DNA from: Vicugna pacos
Taxonomy: Eukaryota; Chordata; Mammalia; Artiodactyla; Camelidae
Direction of reading: 5' to 3'
NCBI RefSeq assembly: GCF_048564905.1
Contig: NW_027328897.1
Location: 62,001 to 126,000 of the forward strand
DNA length: 64,000 bases
The translations under genes were made by a program, and so were the position numbers. How positions within the stretch are numbered: position 1 is the stretch's first letter; every line of letters starts with the position of its first letter. Of the stretch, positions 1-11,340 are shown in pieces. The notes under the pieces were generated by a model. That model saw only the letters and a program-made list of their open reading frames with translations, was not told the origin of the DNA and did no database searches.

Positions 1-1903
1 AAGTGTGAGCACAGGCCTGAGTGAGGAGAATCCCCAGCTCACTGCACACTCGTGCTGGTGGAGTGAAACAACACGGACAAGAACTGCTGGTCAACCCTCC
101 AAGCCAGGTTTGCATCATTACCTGCATAAATATCACTGGAATAAAATTCTAATAATCCAATAATTCTAATTTTCAATAATAATCCTGTGGCTTTAGGTAA
201 CTCTGAATAGGCAGAAGCATAATGCACAGAAAAAAGCAAGGGCAGAATTTGGCTCATCTGCTCATTGCTACAACACAGCACTTCATGGCATTGCTCACCA
301 TAGAATAAAAAATTGATTTTGCTTATACAGCACTTCAGGGTAGAAAGCTACTTAGACGGACCAACGACTCCACCTTCCTTGGGCCCCTGCTTGCCTCCAT
401 GTGAGAGGATAAAGCTCTTCCACACAAGTAAATATCCATGTCTTTATGAAAGTCACTAGTAACTAAGGAAATATGTGTCAAGAGTTTCAGTTTTGGGGGT
501 TCTCAGATTGATCTGAAATTGAAAAAAGTCTGTTAAATTTTCACTATTTGTACAGATACACGAGCTTTCAAATAGTCCCTCATTTTTTCTAAAGCTATGT
601 CACATGCAGTGAGAAGAATGAGTGAACTATAAAAGCCACATTGAACACAAAAAGCTCACACCTCCCTGTTTACTGCAAGGCCCCAACATGAGCAATCAGC
701 CAGCTGCTCCTGTGAACAGAGACCCAGAGCTCTCGTTCCATCCCAGCAGTGGCAGCTGGGCTCTGTGCCACATACGTGAAAGGAAGTTTGGTGAAAAGGG
801 CAGATGCTCCAGGCCCAGCTGTTAGAGGCAATCAGAAACCAGAGAGAGAAAAAGCACAATTTATTCTTGCCAACTTCTCACAAGTCCTCCCCAGGACTCT
901 TCTCCACAGGACCTCAGTGCAGTTGTGTTTTGCTGCATAAAAATCATCCCAAACCTCAGTGACTTGCAACAGCCGCCATTTTATTACCTCATGACACCTT
1001 GGCTCCAGCTCACACCTGGGGGCTTGGCTGCTCTGGAGCACCTCAAATTACTTATTTATGTCTGTAGTCTCAGTGTGAGTGTCTGGAAGCCGGGGCTCTG
1101 TTCCAACAGAAAGGGCCGGGCCCATCTCTCACTCCAGGCGTCCTCAGAATGACCGTGGCCCCTGCACGGGTCTCTCCTCATGGTCTCTCTGGGAAAGTGC
1201 TCATCTTATCTGGTGCCTTTTTCTCAAATTACATTGACTTTTAAAGTCCCTGGTATGTGGAAAGGTAACATACTGAAACAGTAAAGATGAACTCTACATT
1301 GGAGAATTTACAAACCTTGATAACCTGTATGACAGCAGAGAACTAGTTGCTTTTTATCATCCATTTTGAGATCACAGTTTGTCTAACAATAAATCAGGAG
1401 TCTTTCCCAAATTGATTTAAATGTCTGCGAGCTAATATGCTCCACTAGCACATGCAGAGACGACATGAGTCTGATGAAGCTGGACATGACAAAGGAAACA
1501 TATTATTTCCTCCTGATGCCCTGGTTTTAAACCACAGAGTCCATTTTTAAAAGACAAATCATTTCTCCATGAGCAATATCAGTATGAGTAGACTCTTTCT
1601 TTTCAAGCCTTGACAAACATATATACCACATGAATTAGAAAGCATTCTGTAAGGAATTGGTTAGAAAATCAGCAATTTCTGATCTAGTCACAGGGGGGCA
1701 GCATCTGCAAACACAGACACCCACCCCCTTCTTAAAATAGGTGAGTGAAACATGGTAGGTCTGATTGGCTCTCAACCTGCAGTCCCTCCTTTCCCCTTTC
1801 TTTCCAAAAGGCAGGGGCAGGGTTTGGAAGCAGCTTGTACAAGGGAAACCCATCAGGAGTGGTCAGATTCAGCAGCTCTTTCTGAAGAGGAAGAAGAAGG
1901 AAG

Positions 1904-2491
1904 ATGTTTCTCATAACAACAGTTCTGATCTTATGGATGCAAAGAGCACGTGAGTTTGGGATTCCCCTGGTTGCTCCCAGAGAATTCAGCAGAGTGGGTT
2001 ATTATCTTCAGGCAACTGCAGGAATGAGATTTCCTCATTGAGAGCAAAGATGTTGAGAAAAACAGAAAAATTAAAAGGAAGAAAGAGGTAGTTGGGGAGG
2101 GATACATGGAAAGAAGGAGAAAGTACACAGAAGAATGAGAAAGACCATTGTAGCTGAGGGAATAGACCTCTAACCAGACTCTGATGCCTCCCACTTTTTC
2201 TCTGAACAGAAGTGAATGGACAACAGATAAAGCAAATTCCTGAATTCGTGCTCCTACAAGAGGGAGAGAACTTCACCACATACTGCAATACCTCCAGCAC
2301 TATAGACAGCTTACAGTGGTATAAGCAGCAGCCTGGGGGACGTCCAGTCTTGTTGATGTTATTAACTAAGGGTGGAGACGTGAAGACGCAGGGGAGATTG
2401 ACAGCTCGGTTTGGAGAGACCAGAAAGGACAGCTTCCTGCACATCCCGGCCGCCCAGACTGCAGATGTAGGAACCTACTTCTGCGCAGAGG
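1904..2491 (+). CDS. TRAV25: T-cell receptor alpha variable gene, TRAV25 (copy A)
   Basis: Encodes a germline V domain that becomes the N-terminal half of a TCR alpha chain after joining to a J segment. The leader exon is 1904-1949 (MFLITTVLILWMQRA, hydrophobic signal peptide), followed by a GTGAGT donor, a 260-bp intron and the V exon at 2210-2491. The mature part opens with GQQIKQIPEF. First Cys is in TTYCNTS, Trp in LQWYKQQ, the FR3 Asp in TADVGTYFC, and second Cys at 2482-2484. Two N-glycosylation sequons (NFT, NTS) flank Cys23. The frame is open and splice sites are canonical. The subgroup call rests on similarity to remembered human TRAV25 (same leader end VNG, PGGxPV, ETKK/ETRK and DVGTYFCA features). 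It differs from copy B at 13 codons. The weakest point is the nonamer (see its signal). Confidence 0.93.
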
Positions 2492-2530
2492 CACAGCGCT
2501 CTCAAAGCACCTGCTGCCTGTCCCCAAAGC
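2492..2530 (+). other. V recombination signal (23-RSS) of TRAV25 copy A
   Basis: Heptamer CACAGCG (2492-2498), 23-bp spacer, nonamer CCCCAAAGC (2522-2530). RAG1/2 would cut just before the heptamer. The heptamer differs from CACAGTG at position 6. The nonamer ends AGC where copy B has ACC, so this signal looks weaker than that of copy B. Confidence 0.9.
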
Positions 2531-2639
2531 TTGCTGTGGGGCTCCAGGAGCAGCCCCTCCTCAGCTGTCCTCAGGGCAGGAGACAGAGAAAGTTGAAGTC
2601 ACAATGTCTATGAAGAAATGAATTTTTAACTGAAAAAAA

Positions 2640-3130
2640 AGTTCTGAGGCTCATATGGTGTTACTGGATAATTCTACCAAAGATTGAGGAAAAAATACCG
2701 CTAATTCTACACAATTTCTTCCAGAAAATAAAAAGAGAATAGTAATTCCTCACCAATTTTTTGAAGCTCGTATTCCCCTGATACCAAAATCAGAGAAAGA
2801 CCTTACAAAAAACAAAACAAAACAAAACAGAAACAAAAACCAAACAAAATACTACAGAGAACTATCCTTCATTAATATAGAAACAAAGTTGGTTAACAAA
2901 ATATTAGCAAGTAGAATTCATCAGTAAATAAAAAGACCAATATACCAAGCACAAATGCAGTTTTTCTCAGTGATGAAAAACTTTCTTCAATGTTTGAAAA
3001 TCAGTTGATAGAAGTCACCATATTAACAGTGTTAAAAAGAAGTCATTTGACCATATTAATCTATATAGAAAAAGCATTTGCCAATAGTGATCAGTCACCA
3101 TGGTGAAAACGCTGAGACACCTAGGAATAG
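2640..3130 (+). mobile_element. Old LINE-1 ORF2 fragment
   Basis: A decayed sense-strand L1 ORF2 piece. It shows the familiar run 'taccaaagattgaggaa', 'cccctgataccaaaatcag', 'aacaaaatattagca' and 'gaaaaagcatttgcca'. The same fragment lies after TRAV25 copy B (about 40500-40930), so it predates the duplication. Copy A also carries an AAAAC-rich simple repeat at 2805-2850. L1-like similarity may continue to about 3430 but is weak. Confidence 0.75.
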
Positions 3131-3499
3131 AGGGGAATTTCCTCAACAGCTAATAGTATGTTTACTGGTAAAAGACTATGTACTTTTCTCTAAGGCTGGG
3201 AACAAATCACGAATATCCACTCTCTCGTCACTCTCCTTCCGCGTCCTGCTAGACATTGTAGCCAGTGCAATGAAGCAAGTAAATGTCAAGACGCCTACAA
3301 ACACGGCACTTAAAAACCCACAAGCACCAATTTGCGCTAGCCGTTATTCTAGAAAGACCTTTTTCCCCATGGAATTGCATAGGCATCTTTGGAGAACAGC
3401 AATTGATAGAATTGCCTGTTTTTGATTTTGCTTCTGTTTGCTAGTGGCTTTATTGTATCCTCATGCCAACAGAACATTCTGTCTCAATTACTGGGACTT

Positions 3500-4300
3500 C
3501 ATGCATGTTTTGAAATCCGGAAATGCAAGTCAAACTTCCTTTTTCTTATTCAAGATTTATTCTAGGTCTTTGCACTTCCACGTAAATTATAGAATGAGCT
3601 TCTACCACAAAAGCTTAGTAGTGATTTAATTGAGATTGTGTTGAATTTGTGGATTCATTTGGGACAACTGACATCTTAACATACGGAGTCTTTAGATTCA
3701 TATGATATTCTCTTTATGCAGGCCTTCTCTAATTTCTTTTCTTAATGTCAAAAAATTTTTGTAGATTACTTGCATACCTTGTATTAAATTAGTTCACAGT
3801 ATTTGATAAATGACATTTTATTTATTTATTTAATTTTTTGATAAATGACATTTTAATTCCTTTTTCTAATGCTTTTGGCTGGAATCTAGAAATGAAATTG
3901 ATTTGGGGGTTTAATGGCCTTGTTAACACACCTGTGGGTTCTAGTTCTTACAATTTGTTCATGGACACTTCTGTATTTCCTGCCTACACAAGTATGTCAC
4001 CCATGAATAAACAGGGTGTAACTTCTCCCTTTTGAAACTTAATTCATGTTATTTCCTTTTCTGGGTTTGACCCAGGCCCCCCAGTACAACCGTGAAAAAC
4101 AGGGGGATAGTCTACTTGTCTTTATGGTGACCCTGTAGTACATAACACTGACTGCTGGTATTTTCATTGATACGCTGTATTAAACTCAGGAATTGATCTT
4201 CTGTTTGATCAGCATATTTATGACAGAGAAGTGTTAGCCTTTTATCAAATTCTCTTGATTTTCTGGAAGTAAATCAAGTACATTATTTTGGTTTTCATCA
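3500..4300 (-). mobile_element. Antisense LINE-1 fragment
   Basis: The + strand reads like reversed L1 ORF2 (for example 'gttgaatttgtggattcatttggg', 'gacatcttaac', 'cccatgaataaacagggtg'), heavily mutated and with no useful open frame. Its start and end are approximate. Confidence 0.6.
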
Positions 4301-6053
4301 AGCAAAGAAAGATAACCTCCCCTCATTCAGCCTGAGAGATAAGATCCTCTAAAATTAAAATACTCTGACATGAGCCAGTAGACTAGAAAAGCTTATTTTT
4401 AGATTCTCCACAGTCACTCAGTAGTTTTTGTCGTTCTACATTATTCAAAATGCCGCTTTGTATGGTTTCTACCAGCTTCTAAAAATTAAAGGCGAAAAAA
4501 CTAACAAACAAAAAGTTACTGTTAATTTTCCTATACCTTTTGCTAATGTAGGAAAATAATGCATTCCTACCTACTGTAAATAATTTCAGTTTTATTTATC
4601 CTTATATTTTCAGTAGTAGCGCTTGCTGACGTGTGTGTGTATTTGTGTGCGAATTTCCACAGGACAGGTCCCTCTTGAGGGCCTCATCTGTGTCAGCCTC
4701 TCTTATAAACATGAAATATCATTTAAACATGGGAAGTTTAGACAGAAAGGAAAATTAAAGAGCAGCCAACAACTGAGCATAATGGGGATATACTGAAATA
4801 AAGCAATAAAAATAATTAAAATCTTCTGTGAAGTGTTATAGGACCAAGAAACAAAAATGAGTAAGGAGGCACTACAGCGAATTCCTTTTTATTGTTTTAC
4901 TTTCAAACCTGAGGGCTCAAAAGATGGCTGGCTGACTTGGCCTGGGGTTAGCACTACAGTTCATCTATTCAGTCACAAGAGGGGACTGCTTCATGTGCAA
5001 ACTTCAGGGAGAAGGGAAAGAAAGATTTATGTTTTTGATTGCTGTTCCACAGAAAAAGGAAAAATGAAACACTTTCTTCTTTTTTAGCCAGCTTGTACTT
5101 CGTTATCCTTTGTTGAATATGTTTAGTCAAAGATTCTGGGGCCCTTACCTAAGCCTTTTCCACGTACCCCTCCAAACAGCGTTTTCCCCGTTTCTCTTCT
5201 CTGATGATCCCTCGCCATCTCTATTCCATATATTGTTTTCCTTCCCTCCCCTAACTTTTTCTACCACATCTCCCCCACCGCCATCTTGTTGCTTTCCCTT
5301 CACTCTTTTCTCCCTGCCTCAGCATCCTCGGCGCGTAGCACTTACAAGCATGGGCATAGAGGACATGAGGATTAAGGACCCCTGTTCCAGGAGGGTGAGG
5401 GACACACTATGCATGGCATCAGTTACTATATCACAACAGAGGCACAGAGACATGTCGACCTCAGTGGTGGTTGATGCATGATACCAGGGGCCGTTAGAGG
5501 AACCCTGAGCCCCAGGACATTTACAACTACTCTCAATGTTACTAATTTTTCCTGTCCCCCTGAGCACATCACTGCCTACTTGTGAACCTCACACACATTT
5601 TCCAGAATGTGGATGGAAATTTCACCTCCTTCCAACACAGAACACAGTGCAGTCTTCTGGGGTTTAACAACGTTCTGTAGGAGCTTCATGGAGCATCAGC
5701 CAGTTTCTTTCAGGAAGAGATGTTGGGACAGTGCTTGTGGACAGACACCTCGTTGTGATGGTGCTCCTTATCCTGAGCCTGACTTTAAACTTCTCAGATG
5801 ATGACAGTGGGCAGCCTGTGAACTGGGGGTGTCTGATATTCCCTCCTTCTTTTAGGGATGTGACTGGAGCAGGGGAGGAAGACCTAGACAAGGAACTCCT
5901 CCCTCATGGGCTGACAAGTCCTGGCAACAGCACAGTGGTGGCTCCACTCCTTGTAAGTCTCTATGAGCAGCTGTCACTTCTGTTCCGTGGAACCTCTTTA
6001 AGCCCAAGATCAGACACAGCTCTGGGCTCCTGATCCCAGCTTGTCCTTGAAGT
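4301..6053. other. Intergenic, nothing recognised; 5' flank of TRAV26
   Basis: No gene or repeat that I can name. A pyrimidine-rich stretch lies at about 5190-5330. The last few hundred bases are presumably the upstream region of the TRAV26 pseudogene. Short open frames here look like chance. Confidence 0.5.
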
Positions 6054-6823
6054 GTGAGGCTGGTGACTGGAGTAGCTGTGCTTCTGACCTGGGGTGAGTG
6101 CTCTGTGTCCACAAGGGGTGACTCTGAGGTCAAGGGGCCATGAAGGTTTATTCGCTCTGCACTCCTCGCCCTGTGCTCTGTTCAGCCTGCTGGGGATGAC
6201 ACTGAGGACTGATCTCTTGGTTTGCTGGGGAGCAGGAAATTCTACATGACAGATTAAATCAGCCATGACCCCAGAAGAGCTCCTAGCAGTTCCCAGGTTG
6301 TAAGAAATCTATGGGCTTATTGAACAAAGGATCCATGGATTAGAGCCTCTGGAATCTCTGATTCTTGCTGTTTATGTTTGGTTTCTGTAAGGAGCAGCAA
6401 TGATATTTTTGCAGGACAGATATTTAAACAGTGGAGTAGGGGGCAGGCTCAGAGTATGTGGGAATGTTGTGTCCTTTATCCACAGAATTACACTGATGTG
6501 TGCTCAGGAGCTAATTTTATTTTCTTGACCCCTTAGGGACTGTGATTGAGGCTGAGATTGACCAGCCCAAATCCAGGGATGTTGCTGAAGGAGAAGACGT
6601 AACCCTGCCTTGCAACCACGCTACCTTTGGTGGAAGTGACTATGTACACTGGTATCGGCAAAATCCCACTCAGAGTCCACAGTACATCATTCATGGCTTA
6701 CGGGACACAGTGACAAACCACATGGCCTCTCTGACCATAGCGACAGACAGAAAGTCCAGCACCTCGGTCCTGCCCCGAGTCCCCTGAGAGGCAGCGCTGT
6801 GTACTACTGCGCCCTGACAGAGG
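6054..6823 (+). pseudogene. TRAV26: TRAV26 pseudogene (lost start codon, frameshift in FR3)
   Basis: A TRAV26-family V gene with two defects. Leader exon 6054-6093 begins GTG where human TRAV26 has ATG; the rest (RLVTGVAVLLTW) matches the human leader style and is followed by a GTGAGT donor. After a 443-bp intron the V exon is 6537-6823. It opens GTVIEAEIDQP and has Cys in LPCNHAT, Trp in VHWYRQN and the typical QYIIHGL and MASLTI.DRKSS segments. In FR3 one base is missing after LPRVP (about 6782-6785), producing TGA at 6785-6787. The downstream +1 frame then restores LRGSAVYYCAL, with second Cys at 6808-6810. The nonamer is also poor. The lesion is upstream of the CDR3, so V-J joining cannot repair it. 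Position directly after TRAV25 matches human 25-26-1. Confidence 0.9.
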
Positions 6824-6862
6824 CACAGCGGGACCGACGGGGCTGCACCTGCGCAGTATCTC
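6824..6862 (+). other. Decayed 23-RSS of the TRAV26 pseudogene
   Basis: Heptamer CACAGCG (6824-6830) is kept. The expected nonamer position after a 23-bp spacer (6854-6862) reads CAGTATCTC, which lacks the A-run of a working nonamer. This agrees with loss of function. Confidence 0.7.
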
Positions 6863-7640
6863 CCTGGTGGCAAGGAGGGGAGGGACGGGGAGGCTGCAGC
6901 CACTGGGAGCAAATCTAGAGCCACCTAGAAGGAGACTCAGAGAGCAGTCAGAGGGAAAGTGAGGGGAAGGAAAGAGTGAGAATATGGATAAAGAAAAGAA
7001 GACAGAGAGGACAAGAAATATGAGCTTCACTGGTTGATGTGACTGAGACAAATTACGAGGAGTGTACGTATCACAATTTTACCAGCAACAAAGGGAAGAG
7101 GCACCAATAATTTGCCATGGCTCCTTATCTTGTCAATAGAATGCTGGTTTCAGTGTGCTTGTCTCCACATAAAAGGTGGGAAAAATACAAATAATCCTAC
7201 TTGTCCCAAAGGCGTGTTTCATTCGGGACCCAGGGCAAGCCCACGTTCTGAAATGCACATTATCGCAGTTGTTCTGCTTCCCAAAACAAAGTAGTTTTCC
7301 TCTGAGAAAAATCTGAAATGTTTCGTATTGCTACTCAGGAACATGCATGTTTACGATGAAGAAGTCTTTTGGAAAAAAACAAAGAGTAAGTGAATGTCAA
7401 TTTTTAAATTTGTCTTGAATTCCTGCCTCTACAAAGAGTTTTCATGACTTTTGCATCTTCCCAAGTAGCACAGAGACCCATCGCCTCATAAAAGCCTCAG
7501 CAGAGCAGAAGTGAGAGCCCAGGGCTGCGTCTCCGTCATTCCCCTCCAGTGCCCACCGTCCTTTCCCAGAAAACCAATTCTGAGAGTCTAAGGTGTATCA
7601 TCAAGTGTGTTTTCTTTCCATTACATGTATCTTCCCATAT
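6863..7640. other. Intergenic, nothing recognised
   Basis: Purine-rich around 6900-7020, otherwise unremarkable. No V exon, RNA gene or nameable repeat seen. From about 7640 to 7757 the sequence resembles antisense L1, the target into which the ERV-derived element inserted. Confidence 0.5.
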
Positions 7641-7770
7641 CATCTTATGCAACTACATACACATTGAAACACACACATATGTGTACACAGTCGATTTGCC
7701 ATGTAAATTGGATTTATTTTAATTTTTGCAACTTGTCTTTTGACTTTTCATTTACTAGTGTCCTAGAAAT

Positions 7771-10685
7771 TTTTTTTTCTTTTGAGTAAAGGTAGATTTA
7801 TTCAGAGATACATTGCAAGGCAAGAGAAAGGCCATGACATGTGGGGGTTGGGTGCTCAGATTAAAAATAGGTACACATTCCATAGACAGAATGTGTGCCT
7901 TCTCCAAAGAGGGAGAGAAAAGGGTGGTGCCAAGGCACAGCTTTTCCAGTTTTCATGGGCTTGGTGGCTTCATTTGCTAATAAGTGGAAGGACCAGTCTA
8001 GTAGCCTGGGGAAGGGGCTGGGATTCCCAAGGAGTTGGCCATTTCCCACTCTGACCTTTCCTGGCCAGCCTTGGGACCGCCGTGGGCCTGTGGGCATGTC
8101 ATTCACCATGCTTATATTACAATGGGCGTATAATGAAGCTCAAGATCTGTTAGAAGTTAAATCTCTCAACATCTTGAGCCTCAAGGCCTACTGGGGGTTG
8201 ACCCTTTGACCATCCTGGTGTTAATTGCTGTGTGATTCCTTGAATGGCTGTGCCCTGCCCCCTTCCTGTCTCACTCCACCCTAAGAGATTTTACTCCCAT
8301 ACTCTTATGGGGTTGCAGAGGGTGAAGGTCCGTCTTCTGAGACTGCTTCGGGCTGAGTAGGGGCGATGACCCTGCCTATCAGGGAGTAAAACTCTCTGAG
8401 TGCCTAGGCTAGGGGCCCCAGGGGCAGGACAGCCTTTTGTTTTTGCCTCCAAGGGCTGAGGGGGTGGGCTGGGATCCTCATGTGGCCATCATCTGACGTG
8501 GGGCTGCTGCAACCCATTGTTTCCGTGGACTTCAGATGGATTTTCTTAAAGATGAAGCACCTTTGTAACAGCAGTCTGACAGTCTGTAACGACAAAAAGA
8601 CATAAAAGCCATGGTTAAACATCTGTAATCGATAGAGACTAGTTTGCGGTTACTAGAATTGTGACTGATTTATTTAACTTAATGTATGAAAAATATCCAA
8701 GTTAACTTAATATCTAAAATGCCCAAGGTTTCCTTTAAAGCATCTGAAAGTTAGCTGGACTGCAAAGAACTTTTAGACTTTGTTAAATATTTAAAATCTT
8801 GATTATACAAGAAATGTTTGTATTTTACGAAACTCTTTTACTGAAAACATGCATCTTTCTCACTGTATATTTGTGAAGGAAAAGCCGGGCGGGGCTACAA
8901 GCTGACTCACACATCTAAGTGTAACAAGCTTTGGATTACTGATCTGAGTTCTGCTGGGCTAACTCATAAATCTAAGTTAATTGGTGTCGGTTTGCTGATT
9001 CCCTGTTCATGTTTTCTTTGCTAGGCAGCTGGATTTTCAAAGAGACATATCTGGCCTTGAAATGTTGGTTTGCTGTCTCCCTGCCTCTACTTTTGTGATA
9101 ATGATGCTGTTAAAGCTATTGAATGCCTATTGGCCGAATACCCCAAGCTTATAATTAACCCTATAAAAGCCCATGCACAGGTCTTGGAGGTGCTCAGAGC
9201 TTCAGAGCAGAAGCCCCTCTGAGCCCGCCGGCGTAATACATCTGAGTACTCCAACCCTCCGAGTGGTGGTTGTTTTTTGCTGGCCTGTCATTTCTGTAAC
9301 ATATTAAAATACTTATTTTTGGAGCTTTAATTGGATATATTTAAGCAATTATGAGCTGTTGTAATCATCGCTACATGGTGTTGTTTTTTAAAACAGGGAC
9401 CTGAGGTCTTGTGTTGCCTCGCAATGTAGGTTTCCCTGGTTCCTGTTGGGGCTTATAAGTTACAGGTTTTATTCTGGACGATGCACCCAGCCAGCAGTTC
9501 CTGGTAGGTTAACAGCAGTTGGGGTGCTTAGTAAGACCTGATACGGTCCCTTCCATGTTGCTTGCAGCTGGTCTTCAGGGGATCTCTCCTCCCAAGTTTT
9601 TAGTAAGAGAAGGTCCCCTGACAGGATGGGGACTGGAACTTCTTTCTCTGCGGGAAAGGGCAGCACTTGGTTTCCATATTCCTGGAGGGCACTTTGAACT
9701 TGGCTCAAGCGAACAATACAGGAGACTAGTTTATGGGTCTCCTCATCAAACAGGAAATCTGCAGTTAAAATGGGCCTTCTATACATCCTTTCAAATGGGC
9801 TAAATTTTCAAATTCCCTCAGGGGCCTGTCTTATTCTTAGAAGGGCCACAGGCAGGAGGGAGACCCAGGTTTCTGAAGTCTCCTGGCTTAGCTTAGCAAG
9901 TGTTCTTTTCAGAACACGATTTGCCTTTTCCACCTTGCCTGAGGATTGGGGCCTCCAGGAAGAGTGGAGGTGACAGTTAATACCCAGAGCTGAGGAAGCC
10001 TGTTGAGTCACCTTGGCAGTGAAGGAGGGACCATTGTCACTCTATAAGCTTTTTGTTGGCCCAAAGCTCGGGACTATTTCTTTGAGCAGAAATGTTGACA
10101 CTTCTGTTGCTTTTTTCCGTTCTGGTGGGGAAAGCTTCTCCCCATCCTGTAAGGGTGTCTGTGAATTCCAGCAGGCATTTCCATCCCTACAAGGGGGCAT
10201 CTGGGTAAAGTCCATTTGCCAGTCTTCCCCTGGAGAAGTTCCCCGATGTTGTGTGGGGCGGAGTAGGGGTGGAGGTATAGGGTGACTCCCTGGGTCATTG
10301 CGGGCACAAAGTCCACAGGCCCTGTGACCTCCTTAACAGGTTGGGACAGCCCCTTGCCTAGGAACCCTTGAGAAATTAGTCTGAGCATGGAGTCCTGCCC
10401 TAGGTGGGTGGACTCGTGGAGATGCTTAATTATTGTCCATTGTTTGTCCCCAGGAATGCGGAGCTTGTTATCTTTTGTCAGCCACCGCAAAGATTCTTTT
10501 CTAGCCCCCTGTGTTCAGCCCATTGAACCTCTTCAGGTGCATAGGATGGTGCTGTTGGGAGAGGCTGGTCCTCAGGTAGCAGAGCTGCAGCTTGTAAGGC
10601 CGGCTGTTCTCTGGCTGCAGCTTTGCAGCCTTGGCTGCGAGGGCGTTTCCCTTTATGAGAACAATCGCCTTATTTTCGTTTAATC
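7771..10685 (-). mobile_element. ERV-derived retrocopy (gammaretrovirus-like pol + LTR R end + poly(A))
   Basis: On the minus strand, broken frames read as class I retroviral pol in order. There is an RNase H tail near 10670-10600 (KGNALAAKAAK), an integrase zinc-binding region at about 10490-10074 (LHESTHLGQDSML), part of the integrase core at about 10011-9808 (HSSWRPQSSGKVEKANR, with the catalytic Glu), and the integrase C-terminus at 9786-9469 (SPEDQLQATWKGPYQVLL). Most of env is missing. The 3' end at about 8200-7780 looks like LTR U3-R, with AATAAA about 15 bases before an A-rich tail (T-run at 7771-7780 on +) and no U5. Thirteen-base direct repeats flank it: GTGTCCTAGAAAT (7758-7770) and GTGTTCTGGAAAT (10686-10698), 11/13 identical. 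This pattern suggests L1-machinery reverse transcription of an ERV transcript. A 430-bp solo LTR interrupts it. Confidence 0.75.
8872..9301 (+). mobile_element. Solo LTR (gammaretroviral type), nested in the ERV retrocopy
   Basis: A 430-bp unit starting TGTGAAGG and ending CTGTAACA (5'-TG...CA-3'), with identical 4-bp flanks TATT at 8868-8871 and 9302-9305. Four-base target duplications are typical of gammaretroviruses. It has a TATA box (CCCTATAAAAGCC, about 9160-9172) and a CCAAG/CTTATAA upstream region, so transcription would run on +. It points opposite to the surrounding pol remnants, so it is a separate, later insertion reduced to one LTR by recombination. Confidence 0.85.
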
Positions 10686-10698
10686 GTGTTCTGGAAAT

Positions 10699-11340
10699 AT
10701 TTGTTGAGTTGAAAACAGCACAGAGGTCCACATCATGCTTTTCGATGCCTACTTAGCACTTTGAAACATTCCATCATTAAAGTAATTACTTTCCTATTAA
10801 TGAATATTTGTTTCAATTTCTTTGCTGCCATAAAGAAAATTGTCTTACACATCTTTGTAGATTCAATTTTGTATATATGTGGAAATTTTAATAAGATTTC
10901 TAAAACTGCAATTGGTGTGTCCAAAAAAAGGTGCATTTAGAATTTTTGGAGAAACTGACAACTTGCCCTCCGTGTGGTGTAAGCGGTTACACTTCAACAG
11001 TGGGTGAAAAGGTGCATTTTGCATCTTCTACCAGTTGGGAACTGCCAGTATTTTTCATTGTAACCATCCAAATATAATCCTTCTACAAGCATTTTCTGGA
11101 TCCTTAGAGCGTTCAAGTCAACATTGCTCTATACAGTGGCATTCTGTCATTTGACCTTTGTCATATGTTTATTCTTAAGTTTTGATTTTTTTTCAATTAG
11201 GTTATTTTAATTTCTATCAGTAGGAATTATTTTTATATCTTAGACAATATGTCGCTTTTATATTTTTTAATATTATATCCAAACATTCTTCCTTTTATTT
11301 TTTAAATGAGATGTTTATCTCTTATAATGTCAAATCTACC
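10699..11340 (-). mobile_element. Antisense old LINE-1 3' fragment
   Basis: The + strand resembles the reversed 3' part of an old L1M/L1ME ('ctttgctgccataaagaaaat', 'acatctttgtagattc', 'gacaacttgccctcc', 'accagttgggaactgcc'). It continues the L1 found at about 7640-7757 across the ERV-derived insertion. The right edge is vague. Confidence 0.6.

Larger units (their letters stand above)
1..3115. repeat. Segmental duplication, copy A (TRAV25 unit)
   Basis: This stretch aligns almost end to end with 37768-40932. Base 1 matches 37768, the TRAV25 start codon at 1904 matches 39751, and the last clear match is an old L1 sequence near 3092-3110 (40910-40928). The offset drifts between 37767 and 37847, so several small indels separate the copies; one is an AAAAC-rich expansion at 2805-2850 in copy A only. 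By eye the TRAV25 intron differs at about 16 of 260 bases and the V exon at about 18 of 282, roughly 6% divergence. The left edge lies outside the window. I infer a tandem duplication of a V-gene cassette. Confidence 0.9.

Noticed and set aside
9519-10683. Plus-strand open frames of 90-98 codons
   Set aside because: They are the complement of retroviral pol remnants on the minus strand.
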